From contig MU129058.1 in the NCBI GenBank assembly GCA_014904985.1, positions 8,997-63,438 of the forward strand: a DNA stretch of 54,442 nt. The letters run 5' to 3'. Source of the stretch: Hydnum rufescens UP504 (lineage: Eukaryota; Basidiomycota; Agaricomycetes; Cantharellales; Hydnaceae). The notes under the pieces are model-generated. The model did no database searches. It saw nothing but the letters and a program-made list of their open reading frames with translations, and was not told the DNA's origin. This document shows positions 1-11,756 of the stretch, in pieces. A program made the translations under genes and the position numbers. Position 1 is the stretch's first letter. Every line of letters starts with the position of its first letter.

Positions 1-1015
1 GGGCAGAAAGTTCTGGCACCAATGTGGCCTCTCCCTCTCCCTGTACAATGGGCAGTTGAATGCCCAATAATGCCTCACGAGGTGCGCGGGTTGGCTAGGT
101 GAGTGCAGGCCAATATGATAGTTGGCTTGACAGACCCACTAGGATTGAAGGGATTGGGGACGCCGCCTGTATGTCTGTACCCGTGATCATCCAGAGGATC
201 ACGCACTATCCGGGCGACTTAAAGGGTTGCGAGAGAGGGTTGGATTTCCGAAGGTGTCCGAGTTGCTCCGAACGAGGTCCAGGGGAATGGATACGTCTAT
301 CGAGAGGATGGAGACAAGCGAGATCGGTGCGCGGAATTAGAGACACGGGAACCTGTGGTGTCCTGGGGGGATCAGACGGGTTAGGAACGAAGGTGTCAGC
401 GCAGGACCATGTGATCTCGCAGCGACCGCTCCGTGCGCTGCGCGAGTGGAGCGATAAGTCACAGGAAGAGCGGGTGCGATATCACTAGGGAGCTGGTGGT
501 GTGATTTGGCCAGGGGGAGTGCCTAATGGGGGTAGCAGGGCATTGTGACTCCATTGTGGGGAGTGGCTCGCATATCAACGGGGCTCCGGTGTTGATAGAT
601 GTACAGCAGTGGAGGCTCAGAGTCCTGCGCTTTTTGCGGGGAGTTGGGTGCGATATCGCGGAGAACGGTGCAACCGTGTAGGGAGGAACACGTGCGAGGA
701 CCCACGCAGCTGGGCAGGCAATATAGAGGCATGAAGAATGAGGAGTCCCCGGACCTGTGTACGATGAGTACTGAAGGAGCGAGGATGAAATGGAGTTGAG
801 GACAAGAATGGGAACGAGGAAGAGCGAGAAGTGAGAGCGAGGGGTGATCATCTGACCTAGAGTTGCCTGGAGACCCAAGCATGAAATGATAAGCACTTTG
901 TCCTGGTACCCACAGAAACTCGAGACAAAAGGATAGTAGCTCACATCTACCTCTTATGAGCCCTCTGCTCCTCATCATGGTCCAGACATTGAGGGGGGTC
1001 AGCACGCAAGGACTT
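1..1015. other. No gene supported
   Basis: I see no recognisable gene, RNA or mobile-element signature here. Short open stretches exist on both strands and overlap one another, as expected by chance. The base composition is mixed with moderate CpG, unlike the CpG-poor transposon remnants further right. Confidence 0.4.
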
Positions 1016-1017
1016 GG

Positions 1018-1340
1018 TTCCGGGGGGGGGCATCAACTCATGGTGGAGAGTCAACTCACGAGGTGGGGGGGTCACTCACGAGGTGGGGGCATCAACTCAC
1101 AAGCAGGGGAGGTCAATTTGTGGAGGTGGGGGAGGGTCAACTCACAAGGGGGGGGCGTCAACTCATGAGGCAGGGAGTCAATTCGCGGGTGGGGGAGGGT
1201 CAACTCGCGAGGGGGGGGGCGTCAACTCACGAGGCGGGGGAGTCAATTTGCGAGGGGGGGCGGTCAACTCACAAGGCGGGGGAGTCAATTCGCGAGGTGG
1301 GAGGGGGGTCAACTCACAAGGGGGGGGAGTCCAACTCCCA
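1018..1340. repeat. G-rich minisatellite, about 20-27-bp unit
   Basis: About a dozen imperfect tandem copies of a unit like GTCAACTCACGAGGCGGGGG are visible. Each copy ends in a run of five to nine G. All three plus-strand frames stay open across parts of it only because the repeat lacks stops. The regularly spaced G runs could support G-quadruplexes on the plus strand; that is an inference from composition. Confidence 0.9.
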
Positions 1341-1387
1341 TCGCCCAATTGCCCATCCAAACTGTTGATCTTCATCTTTGTCGAATG

Positions 1388-1651
1388 GAGATGATGATCC
1401 GTGCCCATAGCAATCGCGTGATGAGTGTTGGGTTCATGACAATGATGTGGCCTACCTCGGGACCTGTTGATGCCATTATTCGTCAGATCTGTCGGTTGGT
1501 AAATGAGGGTCACAGCACCACTTGGGCACCCAATCTACTTCCAGATGAATCCTTTGGATTTGCGAAGTCTCCTCCTGTTTGGCATATCAAATTGGATTTG
1601 AACCTCAAGCACCCTGAATACTCCAAACCCGCTGAGTCCTCGGCCTCGTAA
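1388..1651 (+). pseudogene. Short coding-like fragment, possible 3' exon
   Basis: An open frame ending in TAA at 1649-1651 has a protein-like composition over its last 75 or so residues, with Trp, Pro and a mix of charged and hydrophobic residues, unlike the repeat just upstream. An AATAAAG-like signal lies about 40 bases downstream. I recognise no domain. It could be the last exon of a gene whose upstream part was replaced by the minisatellite, or a chance frame. No start or splice acceptor can be fixed. Confidence 0.25.
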
Positions 1652-2145
1652 TTTTCGTCCTTCTCCACGTTCTTTTCCTTTGTGTATTCATAATAAAGTA
1701 AAGTTAATACCATATATGGTGTAAAGTTTATTCCTATACAGTTGCAATGCTATTCAGCATCTGCCAGTGTCGAGTCGTTGAACACTTACACTGCCTGCGT
1801 AGTTGAAGAAGTACTCAGCCTTGCATTGGAGTGCTTTTTAGGCTACGTGCTTGATCCATTACTGTGCATATTTGTGGGCCCAGTAAAGTGATTATCGTCT
1901 TGTTCTCTTGTCTCGTTCTCTTGTCTGCCATTCTCTTGTCTCCCACTCTCTCATCTCGCTCTCTTGTCTCCATAACTGGCAGCTTTTGTTCAACTGGCGA
2001 CTGTACATCTACCTTGCGTACTTGTATTTAGCCTGTAGGACTTCTCCCCTGAGTCACAATATCTTTGCGTAGCTGTGATTCAGGCTTTTAAGCTCCCTCA
2101 CAATTTATTACAGTTGCTGTTCGTACTCGCAGCTACTGCTTAATC
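1652..2145 (+). promoter_or_regulatory. Intergenic stretch with CT-rich tract upstream of the next gene
   Basis: No gene is visible. Between about 1905 and 1980 there is a CT-rich tandem tract of TTCTCTTGTCTC-like units. Long pyrimidine tracts just upstream of the start are common in fungal promoters, and the next gene's ATG is about 165 bases downstream, so this is its likely promoter region. I could not place a clear TATA box. Confidence 0.35.
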
Positions 2146-4681
2146 ATGATGAATGGCCGGCGGACTCGCTTGAACCCTATGCTCATTACCCAGTCACCAG
2201 AACCTGAAGTCTCCCCGAAGCTCTCCCACCCTTCGCTCTCATCATTCTAATACCAGAAGTACCAAGGCCTTGGCTTCTAAATCTCGCACCAAAGCTCCAC
2301 CCAAGATCAGCCCCAAGTCTAGAGTCCCTCAAAAAACATGCTCTATCAATCCCCCTGAGACCTCTTCCAAGTCTGATGAAGAAGATGCGGACCTGCCTAC
2401 TACATTGAAAGATCCCAAGTCTCGCGCCAGGATTGGAGCTGGGCCCGCAGTGCCTCAGGGGGAATCCAGTGTCTCTCAGGGTGCCGGGAGTGATACCCAA
2501 TCTTGTGATGGAGCTGATGATGATGCAACTTGGCGACTGTCGCGTCTTGTCATTGAAATCGATTCGTCGGTCGATTCGTCCTTCGAATCCGAACTCACAT
2601 GTATCTGTGGGGCAGCAAGGTACTCCTCATCAGTCAAGTATGTCTCTGTCCCTCCAGCATTGGGCCGAGTCCCAGAGCACACAAGCGCATGGCTTTTCAC
2701 CTCCACCCTCATCCTCTCGTACATCACCTTCCCCTCCTGTTCGCTTCCTCAGTCGCCCCCTCCGCCCTTGTTCTCATCACCATGTTTGACCACTCAGACT
2801 GCTCTCGACAATACTCGTAACATGGATCCCGATCATGTTGATGATAATGAGGGCATGCACCTTGGTGGGCAGTTCAGTGCCGAACAGGTAGCCTGGGCTC
2901 AAAATCATGTATCGAGTTCCTTGCGGACTTGGATGCAAAGGCAAAGAGTGGAAACGAAGTCCTGAATCCGTTAGGCGCATTGCCTTGGTGGCAGCCCGTC
3001 GAAATTCCAGCGAAATGGAAGTGTGTGGAATGCCTTCCAGTCTTCGTATTGCCAGTCAAATCCAAACCTCGATTCTTCAGGTATGCCTACCCACATTTAC
3101 ATGGCCATTCTTGTGCTGACAATCTTATACACAGTCTCTGCCTCTGAATACACAAGTAATGTGGTTCGGCCGGCATACCTTAAGCTTATTGAGTCTTTTG
3201 GAGGCAAGGACTCTGATACTTGGGCAGCAGAAGCCACAAGGCTCATCACGGAACATGATGGTGTGAAGGCTGCTGCTGCGAAACAGATTGCGCAGTCAGG
3301 AGGGGATATCGCTCGGATTATGTCTGCTCAGAAGGAAAAATGGACACATAATATGCAATGGCTTGCGACCATGGATGTGCATGCAATGTTTATTATGGTT
3401 AGCGGTAATGCTGCATCCCCTGCTGCTCATGTGCAAAATGAATGCCGCCTGGGATCTATCGAGATGTCCAAATGGTTTAACACCAAATTCTCGATGGCTG
3501 CCGAGATTTCTGATATATATCATTTCATTCTTTCGAAACGTTCTCAGCACGAGGCATTGTGCGAGTTTACGGCTGAGGAGTCCCAGAAGAAGAGAGCATT
3601 TGATCTCAGCAATGTCTACAAGACCTGGACAGCTGTCAAGGGCATGCTTGCTGCCCTATTCAGGCCATATGTGGAATTTTCGGTCTTCCCATGGACGAAC
3701 TTGGCAAAGATTCTAATTGAGCACAAGCTCATACTCAGGAATTTTTTGCCCAATGCCCAGTTTCCAAACTTCAGTTCTGAGTATAGTGATCACTATGGAA
3801 CGTCACATTGGAAGGCCTTATACTTCGCGCTTCAGGATACCAATCCTGAGAGGAAGGTTACACTCAGCAGCCTTGATGATTGGCCAGAGGGGGATGCATC
3901 GGATATCCTGTTGATTGTTGATCACAATGGGGACGTGATACTATCGCTGAAGGGGGCTAGGGATGCTGCCTCCAAGAAGGTTGCTGGAGGGAGCTCGGGT
4001 GGTGGTGCTAAGTGAAGGAATGCCGGTGATAGTCTCGTTGACGGTGGGGTGACAAAGAAGATACGAGAGTTGTCATCAGATCTAAGGAAGGGGACCAAGA
4101 GGGCCAAAGGAAAGCGGAAGTCGACACTGCTCTCTAGTGCCTATATCAACAGCGAAAGTGACAATGCTGTAGAGAGTGACCCCTCTGGGCCCTCCAAGGT
4201 ACATCTTGGAAATGAACTGCAACCACAACCAAAGCCCCGGCCTCATTTTTCCAACTCACAAGCCTCTCCCTCTGTCTCTGGTGTCACCTCAGCCCCTCCA
4301 CCTCCACTGATTGACCTCCCAAGGACGGACTGGAGAGGAGTGGACTTGTCATATTTCGATCCCGCCTCGTTTGATAATACCTTCAATGCATATCCTGGAT
4401 CCGTGAATGGAACCATGGACTGCAATGCTGACATGATTTCGCTCTGTCAGACTTCTACCCTACAACACAGTGATTATCCTGGAACTGCACAACCTGATGA
4501 CCTATTTGGGTTTTCAATGGGGCACCAACAAGGACATGCAGAGATTGGCATGCATGATTTTGGAGGTCCCAGTACCATGTCGGATGGTCTCAACTATGAG
4601 AATGGGGTTGCACATAATTCTATGGATGTTACCTGGGGACTTGACAGCCTTGGATTATCTACATCATTTCAACAGTGTTGA
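2146..4681 (+). pseudogene. Broken gene of unknown function (single-frame protein with one intron)
   Basis: Two ATGs at 2146 and 2149 begin a basic, Ser/Pro-rich N terminus. A one-base shift near 2220-2250 moves the frame, which then runs to TAA-free sequence ending at the TGA at 4679-4681. A 55-nt intron at 3080-3134 (GTATGC to ACACAG) joins the frame across 3079/3135. The central part (about 3150-4010) is alpha-helical and protein-like, with no family I recognise. The C-terminal 210 residues are Lys/Arg-rich and then low complexity, and could be nuclear. In-frame stops at 2963 (TGA), 2972 (TAG) and 4013 (TGA) break it; each can be explained by a C-to-T change. The 3' end abuts a transposon terminus, so the gene may have been cargo or a component of that element. 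Function is unknown. Confidence 0.65.
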
Positions 4682-4692
4682 CTTAGTGTCAT

Positions 4693-4989
4693 GCTCCTCT
4701 CGGGTTGATGCCCTTATGCACCTTTAACTTAGTCTCATGTTTCTCGCTAACTTGCCTATAGTAACTTCTTAATGCTATAAGTCTACCCTTGCCATAAGTA
4801 TATGTATAGGTTGGTGCATGTTGCAGGCATGAAGGTCAGAGACTGGGGCCCCATTGGGGCCCAACTTGGTCTGGCTGATATGGGGTATTTGGCCCGATTG
4901 GGCCCCATGTTGGGAGGGCCTCCCTAGGTACCAAAAAGTGCCTGGGATTTGGTACCTAAGAAGGTCCTGATATATGGTGGTCCAAGGTG
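4693..4989 (-). mobile_element. Transposon terminal region (outer end at 4989)
   Basis: This 297-bp stretch is repeated in inverted orientation at 10711-11003 with few differences. Read on the minus strand from 4989 it starts CACCTTGGACCACC and then carries TTAGGTACC, about 20 bases, GGTACCTA. The same order, CACCTTGG followed by TTAGGTACC and GGTACCTA, begins the palindromic elements at 21650, 27768, 32164 and 48369. It is therefore the end of a related but distinct transposon family. The element body would lie to the left and include the broken gene at 2146-4681; its other end is outside the window. GC-rich blocks of GGGCCCCAT-like sequence follow the module. Confidence 0.65.
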
Positions 4990-5107
4990 ATTATGACTGC
5001 ATACAAATCAGGCAACCCCATCCCCCAGCTGGTTCGCCAAGCATCGAAGTGAATGGATGATGTGCCAGCAGTGAATGGATGGGGTGATGACCCAGAAGAC
5101 ATGGTAG

Positions 5108-7258
5108 TTTTTGCTGAGTGAGTGATCACCTACTGGAGTCACTCTCTCAAGAAGGCTGAAAGAAACTACTTGGCCATGGAGAGAGAAGCCTTAGGAGTGA
5201 AGGAAGCCCTCATGCACTTCCAACCATTCATTGAAGGTGAGCAGAACATCATGATCACTGACCATGCAGCCTTGCAATGGGCCCAAACTTATGAAAATGC
5301 CAACTGTCATCTAGTGGCATGGGGGGCAGTATTTGGGGCTTACCCAGGTCTTGAAATAGTGCACAGAGCCAGAGTAGTGCACTCAAATGTAGATCTGTTG
5401 TCTAGACTAAAAAGAATTCTGCCACATCAGTCTCTGGTTAAAGATGATACACTCTCTCTCCCAGAACAGCCCCCAGATCAGCCCTTAATGGCTTGGACTT
5501 CCCAGGTAGATAAGATACCAGCAGAGAAAGCAGCCTTTATTGCTACAAGGTCACAGAAAACCCTGAAATTCCCCAATGCCATTGAGCCCCAAGCCAGGCC
5601 CACAGCCTCCCTGACCATGGAAGAAGAGATGTCCAAGGCTGCAATAATCAGGGGCAAGACATCAAACCCTCCAAGCAAGGATTTCCAACCTGTGATGCTT
5701 TCAATATCCATCAGCCCTGCTTGCCTCAAGTCCTTTATCAAGGGATACAGGGAGGACCCAAATTTCAAGAGAACCTGGAGTTCCACCAATACTGATTCTA
5801 TGGAGCTGAAAGTAGCACAACAATTCTACAAGAGTAAAGATGGTCTGCTCATTTTCAGAGACATGGACTGGGTAGCTAGACTCTGCATCCCCAGCTCTGA
5901 AACCTTTCACCTCCTACAGGAGATGCATGACTCCCCTTGGGAAACAGCCCATGCCGGAGTGGCTAGGCTCTTCCTCAAGCTGAGTGCCTGATTCTACTGG
6001 CCATGAATGTGGGCTGAAATCATCTGCTTTACAAAAACTTGTGATGTCTGCCAGAAAATAAAGCCTGATACTCAAGGCCCCAAGGGAGAGCTTCTTCCCT
6101 ATTCCTTTCCTCTACTGCCTTACAATGTGGTCCTCTCTGGATCTCATTACAGGTCTGCCGAAATCTGATGGTTTTGACACTGTTCTGGTAATAGTGGACA
6201 AACTCTCTAAATACATTCACTACTTGCCCACTCATTCCAACCTGGATCAAGAGGGCTTTGCAAAGCTGTTCACAGATGAGATTGTCTGCAGGAGAGGAAT
6301 ACCCAGGAAAATGATCACCAATCATGACACATGGTGGTCTAAAGGATTCTGGGATGCTGTCACTAGGCACCTAGGTCTGGGTTCAATGCTATCCACCTCT
6401 CACCACCCTCAAACAGATGGTCAGACTGAGTGAGCTAATGCTATGTTGGAAGTGGCCTTGAGAGCATACACAGTGGGTAACAGATGATCCTGGGCCAAAT
6501 GGCTGAAGCCTCTCACCTTTGCCTACAATTCCACTCCCCATTCCACCACAGGATACTCCCCATTCTTCCTGCTACATGGCTACACACCCCATTCCCCCAC
6601 CTTGACCATGGACCCCATGGAGCATGGAGTCACTCAATTCAAGGAAGCAGATGGTCCAGCAACCAGCTTCATCAAAGAGCTGGAAGTCCACTGAGCAAGG
6701 GCTTGAGATGCTCTCATGAAGGCTCAGTCCAAGCAAGCCACCGCATACAACAAATACAGGAGGCCAGAAGAGTTTGAGGAGGGAGACAAGGTCCTTGTGA
6801 ATCCTCACTCGCTAGAGTTAATAGACATCAAGGGTGCAGGCAAGAAGTTGGTACAAAGGTGCATAGGTCCTTTCAGTATCACAGAAAAGATCAATCCTGT
6901 AGTATACCACCTAGCTATTCCTTGGGAATACAAAATGCGCCCTATTGTCAACATCCAACATCTGCAGTGTTACCACTGTAGTGAGCAAGACTCAAGAGCC
7001 TTGCTCCCTGAACTGAGGGAACTAAGAAAGACAGAGGAATATGAAGTGGAACAGCTTCTGGGCCACTGCTTTAATAAATCCCATTGATGCCAGGAATACC
7101 TCGTTTGGTGGAAAGGCTTCAGCCCAGAACATGATATGTTCGAGCTGGAAGCTGGCCTGCATAATGCATTCTTGAAACTCAGGGAATATAAAGCCACACT
7201 TCACCCAGCCGCTGAAGAAGTTCTCCCTGCCCCCACAGGCAGGCCGAAAGAGAGCTTA
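5108..7258 (+). pseudogene. Ty3/gypsy chromovirus pol remnant (RNase H, integrase, chromodomain)
   Basis: The remnant begins inside the 3' half of a pol gene. RNase H comes first (about 5122-5430): ITYWSHSLKKAERNYLAMERE, cut here to key words SKK.AERNY-like and ITDHAAL. The integrase zinc finger follows (His pair near 5925-5955, CDVCQK near 6040), then the integrase core with DLITGLPKS near 6137 and HHPQTDGQTE near 6400. A chromodomain-like end (YLVWWKGFSPEHDMFE, about 7100-7145) closes it. The reverse transcriptase, protease and gag parts are missing on the left. In-frame TGA codons at 5119, 5989, 6004, 6431, 6485, 6692, 6704 and 7085 all fit CGA-to-TGA changes, for example after TDGQTE where arginine is usual. 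CpG is almost absent. The element is dead. Confidence 0.9.
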
Positions 7259-8157
7259 TGACCACACTCAGGCCCCCCTTGAAATTTCTGCCCCTGCTCC
7301 TGGAGTCAGCAGTGCTATAGAGTTCATTCACAGCATGGCCCCTTTGACACCATGAGGCTAATGCCACTAAAATGCATGTTGCCCACACCTACTTCTCTTT
7401 TTGCTCCCATGTCAAGAGAACTCACCATACCCCTGTGACCAATCAATATGCCCTATAGACAAGACATGGTGCCCCCTCCTCCAGCTCCCCCTCACAGAGG
7501 TTTCCATGTAGGAACCAATTACACCACTGACCGATCCCCAGCTGACTATGGCTTGAGAAGCCAGGTCCAATACAGCACTCACATCAATGATCTGGAAAGA
7601 CAAGCATCTTATGGATCCCTACTGTATCAGCTGGTGTAGAAGATGCTTTATAGCTCTGCAGAAATTACTAACACCACCAGATGTTGGCTAAGGTTATAGG
7701 GATTGGGAATGAAAAGGTATGGGAGGGGCTCAGGTTAGTCTCAATGAGTTGATTGGCTTACTAGGTATAGAAATGATATGGATGACTCTGATATGACATA
7801 ATGTTTCTGACTCTAGCTGGACTACTTGTATCATGATTGTTGAATTGAAACTTAGAAGCTGTTTCTGATTTTAAAACTTTTATGGCTTGAACCTATTATT
7901 GTATGATTCAGGGCTTAGATGTCTAGCAACACCTACACTGAGGGTCCTACAACTATCTACAACTTCTCATTGTTGCTCTGAGTATGCCTTTCAGTCACTG
8001 GGCCACTTGAATTTCTCGTCTGTAACTACTTTATTTCAAGGGGAGTCATATCTAAAAGCTACCTAAAACTACAAAACTTGATTCCTTATATGTATTTTTG
8101 GATGTCTGTGTACTTTTCCATGCCAAAGTCTGTGTGATGTTTGGAATGGCACAGTTG
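7259..8157 (+). other. 3' part of the gypsy remnant, non-coding or decayed
   Basis: After the chromodomain the sequence stays CpG-poor and A/T-richer. A Pro-rich open stretch at 7448-7639 may be a C-terminal tail of the polyprotein. Nothing else resembles a gene. The stretch probably contains the 3' untranslated part and the start of an LTR, but I could not fix the LTR boundary. Confidence 0.4.
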
Positions 8158-8532
8158 TGGGATGTTTGGATGACTAAATCAGGCTGAGTCATATCTTTTG
8201 CTTAGTCATACAAATTGCTTTGTCATACTTTTGAGTCCGGGTTTTTGATTACAAATCTTGGTTACATAAGCATATTTTTTGACATGTAGAAAACTTTTTA
8301 TTTGTTTGTCAAATGGAGTCATTTCAACTGAGTTTCCTTGATATCTTTGGGCAGTAGCAAGATAAGGTTGTCCTAAACACTCCAACAGATCATTGATCAA
8401 GGTCTAAGGTCAGAGCACATCCAAACTCATGTTTTCAAATACTAGACAGTTATTCCTCCCACACCAGCTCACTGTTTCAAATACTGTATTGAAACCCTGA
8501 ATCTAGCTGGGCTGCTTCCCAGAGTTCAGGGT
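8158..8532 (+). repeat. Direct repeat, probable LTR fragment (copy 1)
   Basis: The sequence beginning GGGATGTTTGGATGACTAAA is repeated in the same orientation at about 11060-11365, with a further block (8453-8515) matching 11003-11066. The order of the two blocks is swapped between copies, which suits LTR or element fragments that were rearranged or circularly permuted. It follows a gypsy remnant, so an LTR origin is likely but not proven. Confidence 0.5.
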
Positions 8533-9089
8533 GTCCCCTCATTCCACTCAGAGCCATATGGTTACCAGTGGCAGCATCTTGATGAATGGGGCACCTTAGG
8601 AAAATTTGAGTGGACCAGATGCACCCAACTGCTCCCCACAGATGTGAACTTTCCTCTCCATAGAGCCTTTATCACTTTTGATACTTCCATTTTTAAGTTC
8701 AACCTACATTCACATGTCATACAAGTGAGGGGACAGGACCCTTCCCTCTGCATACTTGAAAGAGGCTTCATCAAGCACACCCTTAGTACTAGCACTGATC
8801 TCATATGATGCCTCCAAAGGGTCAATGCCATCACATCCCATAACAAAGTGGAGTTGCTATTGGAGCTTGACCCCAACTGGCACTATGGGTCTTCCTGGAT
8901 GCACCTGATTCAAATAGCAGGAGAGCCCCAGCCTCCCTGGAAAATGGTCCTTATAGGGCAAGAAATACACCACTGTGTCATAGATGGTATAGGCTATTTA
9001 GACATGGCCATTCGAGTTCTTGTCTATGTACTAGGGCTCCAAGTGGGGTTCCTCCCTGTCTGTTTTCATACCACCTCTAGGCTTGCAGG
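8530..9089 (+). pseudogene. Unrecognised protein relic with one in-frame stop
   Basis: One frame reads through about 185 codons of ordinary protein-like sequence (many Trp, His and Phe, for example PYGYQWQHLDEWG near the start) and is interrupted only by TGA at 8806-8808, where CGA would restore the frame. I do not recognise the family. CpG is nearly absent, as in the gypsy remnant upstream. The right side is cut by the TGTTAC start of a probable LTR at 9090, so the C terminus may be missing. It may be part of the same retroelement or a captured gene. Confidence 0.4.
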
Positions 9090-9546
9090 TGTTACAAGTC
9101 ATACTCATAACCTCGCTTACATACGCAGAATAACCAAGCCAATCACGCCATCACATGACCTTCCCCTTGCCACCATTGTGCCTTCCTCTTTCAGCATTTC
9201 CTATTATATACATCCCTCCTTTATTCAACACCCCTTTATCCATAAACCCTTTTGATCTCTAATAGTATAAGTAGTTACCTGATGTACACTCGTTCTTTAG
9301 AAGATCGAGAATATATTGTCAACCGATTGAACTCCACTCTCGCAATCTCAGTTATCGCTCATGACTCTCATCTTAAAACCCTCGCCCATTAAGTCTCAAG
9401 AAGCCGGTCTTCCTTGTACGTACTTGTCTCTCGTGACTTACATAATCCCCACTTTGCGACTCCCTTGTCAATCACCTTAAGGGCATTTCCTTGTATTTGA
9501 TCCGATTATGTCATCGTATCTTTCACCTCGAGTACAACCCTTAACA
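9090..9546 (+). repeat. Putative 5' LTR of a second retrotransposon
   Basis: The stretch starts TGTTAC and ends AACA, the usual TG...CA form of an LTR. It contains a TATTATATACA box near 9200 and lies directly upstream of a gag-like frame starting at 9589. CpG content rises sharply at about 9100 compared with the older relic to the left, which supports a junction. I did not find a matching 3' LTR or confirm a primer-binding site, so the boundaries are provisional. Confidence 0.4.
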
Positions 9547-9588
9547 GTATTCTCGATCTGAATAACCGACTTCCTTGAAAGACTCAAT

Positions 9589-10710
9589 ATGCCCTCCACT
9601 CGACAGAACCCACACCCACAACCAGTCGCCAACGACTATCGCGATGACACAGCCACCGTTGAAAGCACTTCCACCCTCTCCTCGCCAATCGTCCTCGAGG
9701 TGCCAATTACCCCTCGGACGACGTATCCCACGATACAAACACCACCCAACTCAATGCAAGGTCCACACATGGGAAACCCTCCCAGCACCATGTCAACTTC
9801 AAGCACTGAGACAATGCTCCTATGCATGCTGCAACAAATGCAGGCAGACCTAGCACACAGCACACAGATACAAGCGGAAATGGTGCACACCAATGCCCAG
9901 ATGAACGCTCGCCTTGAAGAACTCGTGAACGAAAACCGAGAGCTGTGCAATGAAGTCGTGCACTGCAATTTGTGGTCGCCCATCCTTGACGCAAATATGT
10001 GACCAAGACAAGTAGTCTCGCCTGCAGTGCACAACTCGCAATTTGCACCTCGCACCCTCACTCGAAGCCCCACTTCAAGCCCCAAACCTACCCCGAGGAA
10101 AACAATGAGTTTTCACCTCAAAACCTCGACGACACACCACGAGGCAATTCAGTCACGTATGCACCACCTAGCAACATCGCACAACCAACTCTGCAATGCG
10201 CGATGTTTGAGGATGTGCACTCCACCCCCCCGCGCCTGGGCTCTGCATTCAGGGCCCCAACTCCAGGCGTGGACCATCAAGGAACCAAACTCAAACACCT
10301 CCCACCACTCTGCAATACCGTGAAACAGCAACAATCGCCCAACCCTCCACACCTCAGGACATGCACTTCATGAACCCAAAATCAAAGAGCTGGAGATGTT
10401 CTCGGGGCACAACCCCTCTAAACTATATGGATTCCTTGTGCACTGCAAAATGGCATTCCAATTGCAACCGTTGTGATTCACGCTAGAGAGCACATGCATC
10501 ATCTGGGCTGGATCGTATCTCATGGATACAGCAAGGCAATGGTTCCAATGCCTCATCATGGAGACGGAGGAATCCCCACACTCTCCAGCTGGATGTTCTT
10601 CGAGGAAGAGCTCCACACATACTTTGGAGACCCAGACAAGGTCGCGACTCAAGAGCGAAAACTATGCACACTCAAGATGAACGACAACCACCGCATCCTC
10701 CGCTACATCC
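9589..10710 (+). pseudogene. Retrotransposon gag relic
   Basis: An ATG at 9589 opens a 137-residue N terminus rich in Thr, Pro and Ser, followed by a short coiled-coil-like stretch (MLQQMQADLAHSTQIQAEM). After frame changes near 10000-10370 comes a typical gag core: ELEMFSGHNPSKLYGFLVHC near 10385, then an aromatic-rich part with ARQWFQ near 10530. TGA at 10474 sits where CGA would keep the frame. The frame shifts again after about 10590. The relic is cut off at about 10710 by a transposon terminus. No protease or reverse transcriptase follows, so only the 5' portion remains. Confidence 0.65.
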
Positions 10711-11003
10711 GCCTTGGACCACCGTATATCAGGACCTTCTTAGGTACCAAATCCCAGGCACTTTTTGGTACCTAGGGAGGCCCTCCCAACATGGGGCCCA
10801 ATTGGGCCAAATACCCCATATCAGCCAGACCCAGTTGGGCCCCAATGGGCCCAGTCTCTGAACTTCATGCCTGCAACATGCACCAACCTATACATATACT
10901 TATGGCAAGGGTAGACTTATAGCATTAAGAAGTTACTATAGGCAAGTTAGCGAGAAACATGAGACTAAGTTAAAGGTGCATAAGGGCATCAACCCGAGAG
11001 GGT
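10711..11003 (+). mobile_element. Transposon terminal region, inverted copy (outer end at 10711)
   Basis: This is the inverted copy of 4693-4989. It starts CGCCTTGGACCACC and carries the TTAGGTACC / GGTACCTA module at about 10739-10775. Its inner part even contains the inverted last bases downstream of the gene at 2146-4681, so the two copies share sequence from the same parental element. It ends abruptly at 11003 against an LTR-like repeat, so only the terminus survives here. It interrupts the gag relic on its left. Confidence 0.65.
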
Positions 11004-11365
11004 TATTCCTCCCACACCAGCTCACTGTTTCAAATACTGTATTGAAACCCTGAATCTAGCTGGGCTGGGATGTTTGGATGACTAAATCAGGCTGAGTCAT
11101 ATCTTTTGCTTAGTCATACAAATAGCTTTGTCATACTTTTGAGTCCGGGTTTTTGATTACAAATCTTGGTTACATAAGCATATTTTTTTGACATGTAGAA
11201 AACTTTTTATTTTGTTTGTCGAATGGAGTTATTTCAACTGAGTTTCCTTGATATCTTTGGGCTGTAGCATGATAAAGTTGTCCTAAACACTCCAACAGAT
11301 CATTGATCGAGGTTTAAGGTTAGAGCACTTCCAAACTCACGTTTTCAGATACTAGGCAGTTATCC
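11004..11365 (+). repeat. Direct repeat, probable LTR fragment (copy 2)
   Basis: This is a rearranged copy of 8158-8515: the block containing CTCCCACACCAGCTCACTG comes first here and last in the other copy. Small substitutions separate the two. There is no coding potential. Confidence 0.5.
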
Positions 11366-11756
11366 CTTCTACAGTGGGCTTGTCAATTCATGTGAGCATA
11401 AGAACTCCTATGCAATCTATCGATGAAAAGCCAATCCCAATGCAGCCTAGGCCACTGGCGACAGATAGGAAACTCGAACTCTCTTGAATGGGAGCCTGCG
11501 GTTCAGCGTCCACCACCAACATCGCTTGTACAAGGTCAATGGGATGGAAATCATATTCTCCACGTCTCACACCCCTTGAGCTTAAATTCATCAATGCTAC
11601 CACCTTCTGGCAGCTCCTCAAACCCACATGTCGCTTCCCATGGGGTGTGGTCCAGGCAGCCACGGTTTCATTGTGTTCACATAACAATCCCCAAGGCATG
11701 TCACCAGGTAGTCTCAAAATCCTTCATTTACGAATTCCTCAGCTCCCCTGACAGCA
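11366..11756 (+). other. Decayed coding-like stretch
   Basis: Two plus-strand frames hold protein-like pieces (11488-11751 and 11423-11827), but neither is recognisable or has a convincing start. The stretch could be upstream exons of the KDZ pseudogene or a separate relic. Confidence 0.25.

Noticed and set aside
459..1005. Overlapping minus-strand frames of about 160 residues
   Set aside because: They have no recognisable motif and compete with plus-strand frames of similar length, so there is no support for a gene.
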